From HGM11501 sp045123995 (GTDB taxonomy: Bacteria > Bacillota > Clostridia > CAKSNL01 > HGM11501), in contig JBGVKY010000016.1 of the NCBI GenBank assembly GCA_045123995.1, positions 1 through 7,304 of the forward strand: a stretch of DNA of 7,304 nt. The letters run 5' to 3'. The notes below the pieces were generated by a model. It worked only from the letters and a program-made list of their open reading frames with translations, did not search any database and was not told the DNA's origin. This document shows, in pieces, positions 6,392 through 7,304 of this stretch. Within the stretch, counting starts at the first letter, position 1; each line of letters starts with the position of its first letter. Made by a program: the position numbers and the translations under genes.

Positions 6392-6412
6392 GTAAGTAAA
6401 AAAGAGAGTGAA

Positions 6413-6689
6413 CGGCGGTACTCCTTAGGGAGAAGTCGGTTTTGGCTTGTTATTTTCCGCTGATAGTGCGCAAAAAATGCAGACATACGCCAGTATGACT
6501 GCATTTTTTATGACTTCTCTAAGACGAAAAATTCCTAACCCAAAACTGCTTCGCACCACAAAAATCTCGATTTTGAGTACAGAACAAGGCAAAAATCCGA
6601 GGAATCCTTGACGGATGCAGAGGATTTTTAACACAGTTATGTGCCAAAATCGTGGTTTTTGGGCGATTAATCCCTAAGGAGTACCGCCG
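6413..6689. mobile_element. MITE-like non-coding element with 19-bp terminal inverted repeats
   Basis: The element starts with CGGCGGTACTCCTTAGGGA (6413-6431) and ends with its exact reverse complement (6671-6689), giving a 277-bp unit. It is flanked on both sides by AA (6411-6412 and 6690-6691), a possible 2-bp target duplication. Inside are nested inverted repeats: GAGAAGTC (6430-6437) with GACTTCTC (6512-6519), a strong hairpin at 6472-6509, and AAAAATCC (6591-6598) with GGATTTTT (6622-6629). No transposase is encoded, so any movement would need an enzyme supplied elsewhere. A 69-codon open frame on the minus strand (6425-6634) lies wholly within it and is probably chance. The size, perfect inverted repeats and insertion into a hairpin loop fit a miniature inverted-repeat element; the family is not recognised. 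Confidence 0.75.
6472..6509. terminator. Bidirectional terminator-like hairpin inside the MITE-like element
   Basis: AAAAAATGCAG (6472-6482) pairs with CTGCATTTTTT (6499-6509). After one A-A mismatch, CATAC (6484-6488) pairs with GTATG (6493-6497) around a GCCA loop. The stem of 16 pairs has T-runs in both orientations, so it could stop transcription from either side. It is near-symmetrical and is the strongest fold within the element. Confidence 0.65.
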
Positions 6690-6719
6690 AAAGCACTCTC
6701 TTTTTTTGTTATGTAATAT

Positions 6720-7151
6720 TCAGCCATTTTCCTTTATATCTTTTGACTGCACTTCCACAGATGCTTTTTTCTTTTTGATAACATAAATTATATATTTTAT
6801 AAGGCAGGCAACGGCAAAACAAATGGTTATGCCTATTATCTGATAATTACCAATATAGCTTATAAGTATCGGTATGGCAAGCCATTCGTCAGTTTCCCTG
6901 AATATGTAAGGAAAATACCACGGTGTTTGTAACGCAATAAGAAACAGCCATATAAAAAATGCATTTTTCTTGGTTATAAAACGGTAGTTAATTATTGAAA
7001 GATAAAGTGGATTAAACTCAAAAGCCCAGAATCCAGGCAAGTCTATCAGCCGAATACAAACAATAAACCAAGCCGTAGGAATACAGCATATTAAAGTCCA
7101 AATAAAGCCCTTTAAGAATGTTTTTCCAAAAGTCCGTAAATAAATTCCCAT
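6720..7151 (-). CDS. Small membrane protein of unknown function
   Basis: This 143-residue hydrophobic protein is not recognised. It has membrane segments near residues 15-36 and 63-84, and one or two more in the continuous hydrophobic block 91-125. A positively charged cytosolic tail (KKKK then ASVEVQSKDIKENG) follows. The aromatic-rich loops (PGFWAFEF, QTPWYFPYIF) are typical of small integral membrane proteins, but no catalytic motif is visible. The start is well supported: AAGGAGG (7167-7161 on the minus strand) lies nine bases before the ATG. The gene converges on spoIVB and its remnant, and should be terminated by the hairpin at 6398-6707. An inverted repeat precedes the ribosome binding site. 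Confidence 0.7.
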   Translation of the reverse strand: MGIYLRTFGKTFLKGFIWTLICCIPTAWFIVCIRLIDLPGFWAFEFNPLYLSIINYRFITKKNAFFIWLFLIALQTPWYFPYIFRETDEWLAIPILISYIGNYQIIGITICFAVACLIKYIIYVIKKKKASVEVQSKDIKENG

Positions 7152-7168
7152 TATATATTACCTCCTTG

Positions 7169-7219
7169 AGTTTTTATTACCGGAATATCGCTTCTGGTTT
7201 CGGATGGTAATAAAAAACT
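7169..7219 (-). promoter_or_regulatory. Inverted repeat in the leader of the minus-strand membrane gene
   Basis: TTTTTATTACC (7171-7181) is the exact complement of GGTAATAAAAA (7206-7216), and AG/CT outside it also match with one extra A. On the minus strand the hairpin ends just before AAGGAGG, so it may control translation or mRNA stability. It has no trailing T-run and is not a normal terminator. Confidence 0.4.
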
Positions 7220-7304
7220 GTTTGAACAATCAATAGCCTTTAGGACGTCTGAACACCGTCGTAAATACCTTCCTGAACGGAACTTCTCTTTTTGATTTAA
7301 TTCT
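7220..7304. other. Unassigned end of window, possible 3' end of a minus-strand gene
   Basis: Two minus-strand frames are open from the window edge. One ends with FRRPKGY and a TGA at 7232-7230. The other runs on to a TAA that overlaps the next ATG (7153-7151), the tight TAATG junction often seen in operons. A plus-strand frame is also open here up to a TGA at 7293-7295, but it has no ATG. None resembles a family I know, so the coding frame is undecided. Confidence 0.2.

Larger units (their letters stand above)
6398..6707. terminator. Bidirectional terminator split by a MITE-like insertion
   Basis: AAAAAAGAGAGTG (6398-6410) is perfectly complementary to CACTCTCTTTTTT (6694-6706). If the 277-bp element and one AA are removed, the two arms flank a four-base AAAG loop. 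That is a textbook hairpin with T-runs in both directions, placed between the spoIVB remnant and the convergent membrane gene. With the element in place, its own 19-bp inverted repeats would extend the stem, so termination may survive. The pre-insertion form is inferred. Confidence 0.7.

Noticed and set aside
6425..6634. 69-codon open frame on the minus strand
   Set aside because: It lies entirely within the MITE-like element, spans its inverted repeats and has no clear ribosome binding site. Its codons are set by the hairpins, so it is probably not a gene.
1..7304. CRISPR array, tRNA, rRNA, integrase or transposase
   Set aside because: No regularly spaced repeats, cloverleaf-like segments or recombinase motifs were seen on either strand.

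Overview
The window looks like chromosomal DNA from an anaerobic, endospore-forming Firmicute, most likely class Clostridia. The evidence is a recognisable SpoIVB sporulation protease, AT-rich intergenic DNA, strong AGGAGG-type ribosome binding sites, and hairpin-plus-T-run terminators. Species cannot be fixed from the sequence alone.

Layout. Bases 1-440 hold the 3' part of a gene for a peptidoglycan-binding-domain protein cut by the window edge. It is followed 20 bases later by an unrecognised eight-helix membrane protein (461-1402). Next comes spoIVB (about 1480-2478), with a terminator-like hairpin overlapping its ribosome binding site and its own terminator behind it. A near-perfect sigma-A promoter (2581-2609) then starts a compact three-gene operon: a CapA-fold putative metallophosphoesterase (2682-3977), an AbgA-like M20 amidohydrolase (4022-5326) and an EamA/DMT transporter (5372-6265). 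After it lie a 94-bp second copy of the spoIVB 3' end (6289-6382, still with an in-frame stop), a 277-bp MITE-like element with perfect 19-bp terminal inverted repeats (6413-6689), and a convergent minus-strand gene for a small membrane protein (6720-7151). The last 150 bases hold that gene's leader, with an inverted repeat, and possibly the end of another minus-strand gene.

How it fits together. The most interesting reading is a nested insertion history. The displaced spoIVB end, the two halves of a bidirectional terminator and the convergent membrane gene look like an older arrangement: spoIVB, terminator, convergent gene. The MITE-like element sits exactly in the loop of that terminator. 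Separately, the CapA-AbgA-EamA block lies between the intact spoIVB and the orphan 3' end, as if it arrived with, or beside, a second spoIVB allele. The two copies differ at 6 of 94 positions, and five of the differences are silent.

The three-gene block is best read as an intracellular pathway that cleaves an amide or gamma-glutamyl-type conjugate and moves a product or substrate across the membrane. The substrate is unknown and the pathway role is inference. No transposase, integrase, CRISPR array, tRNA or rRNA was seen.
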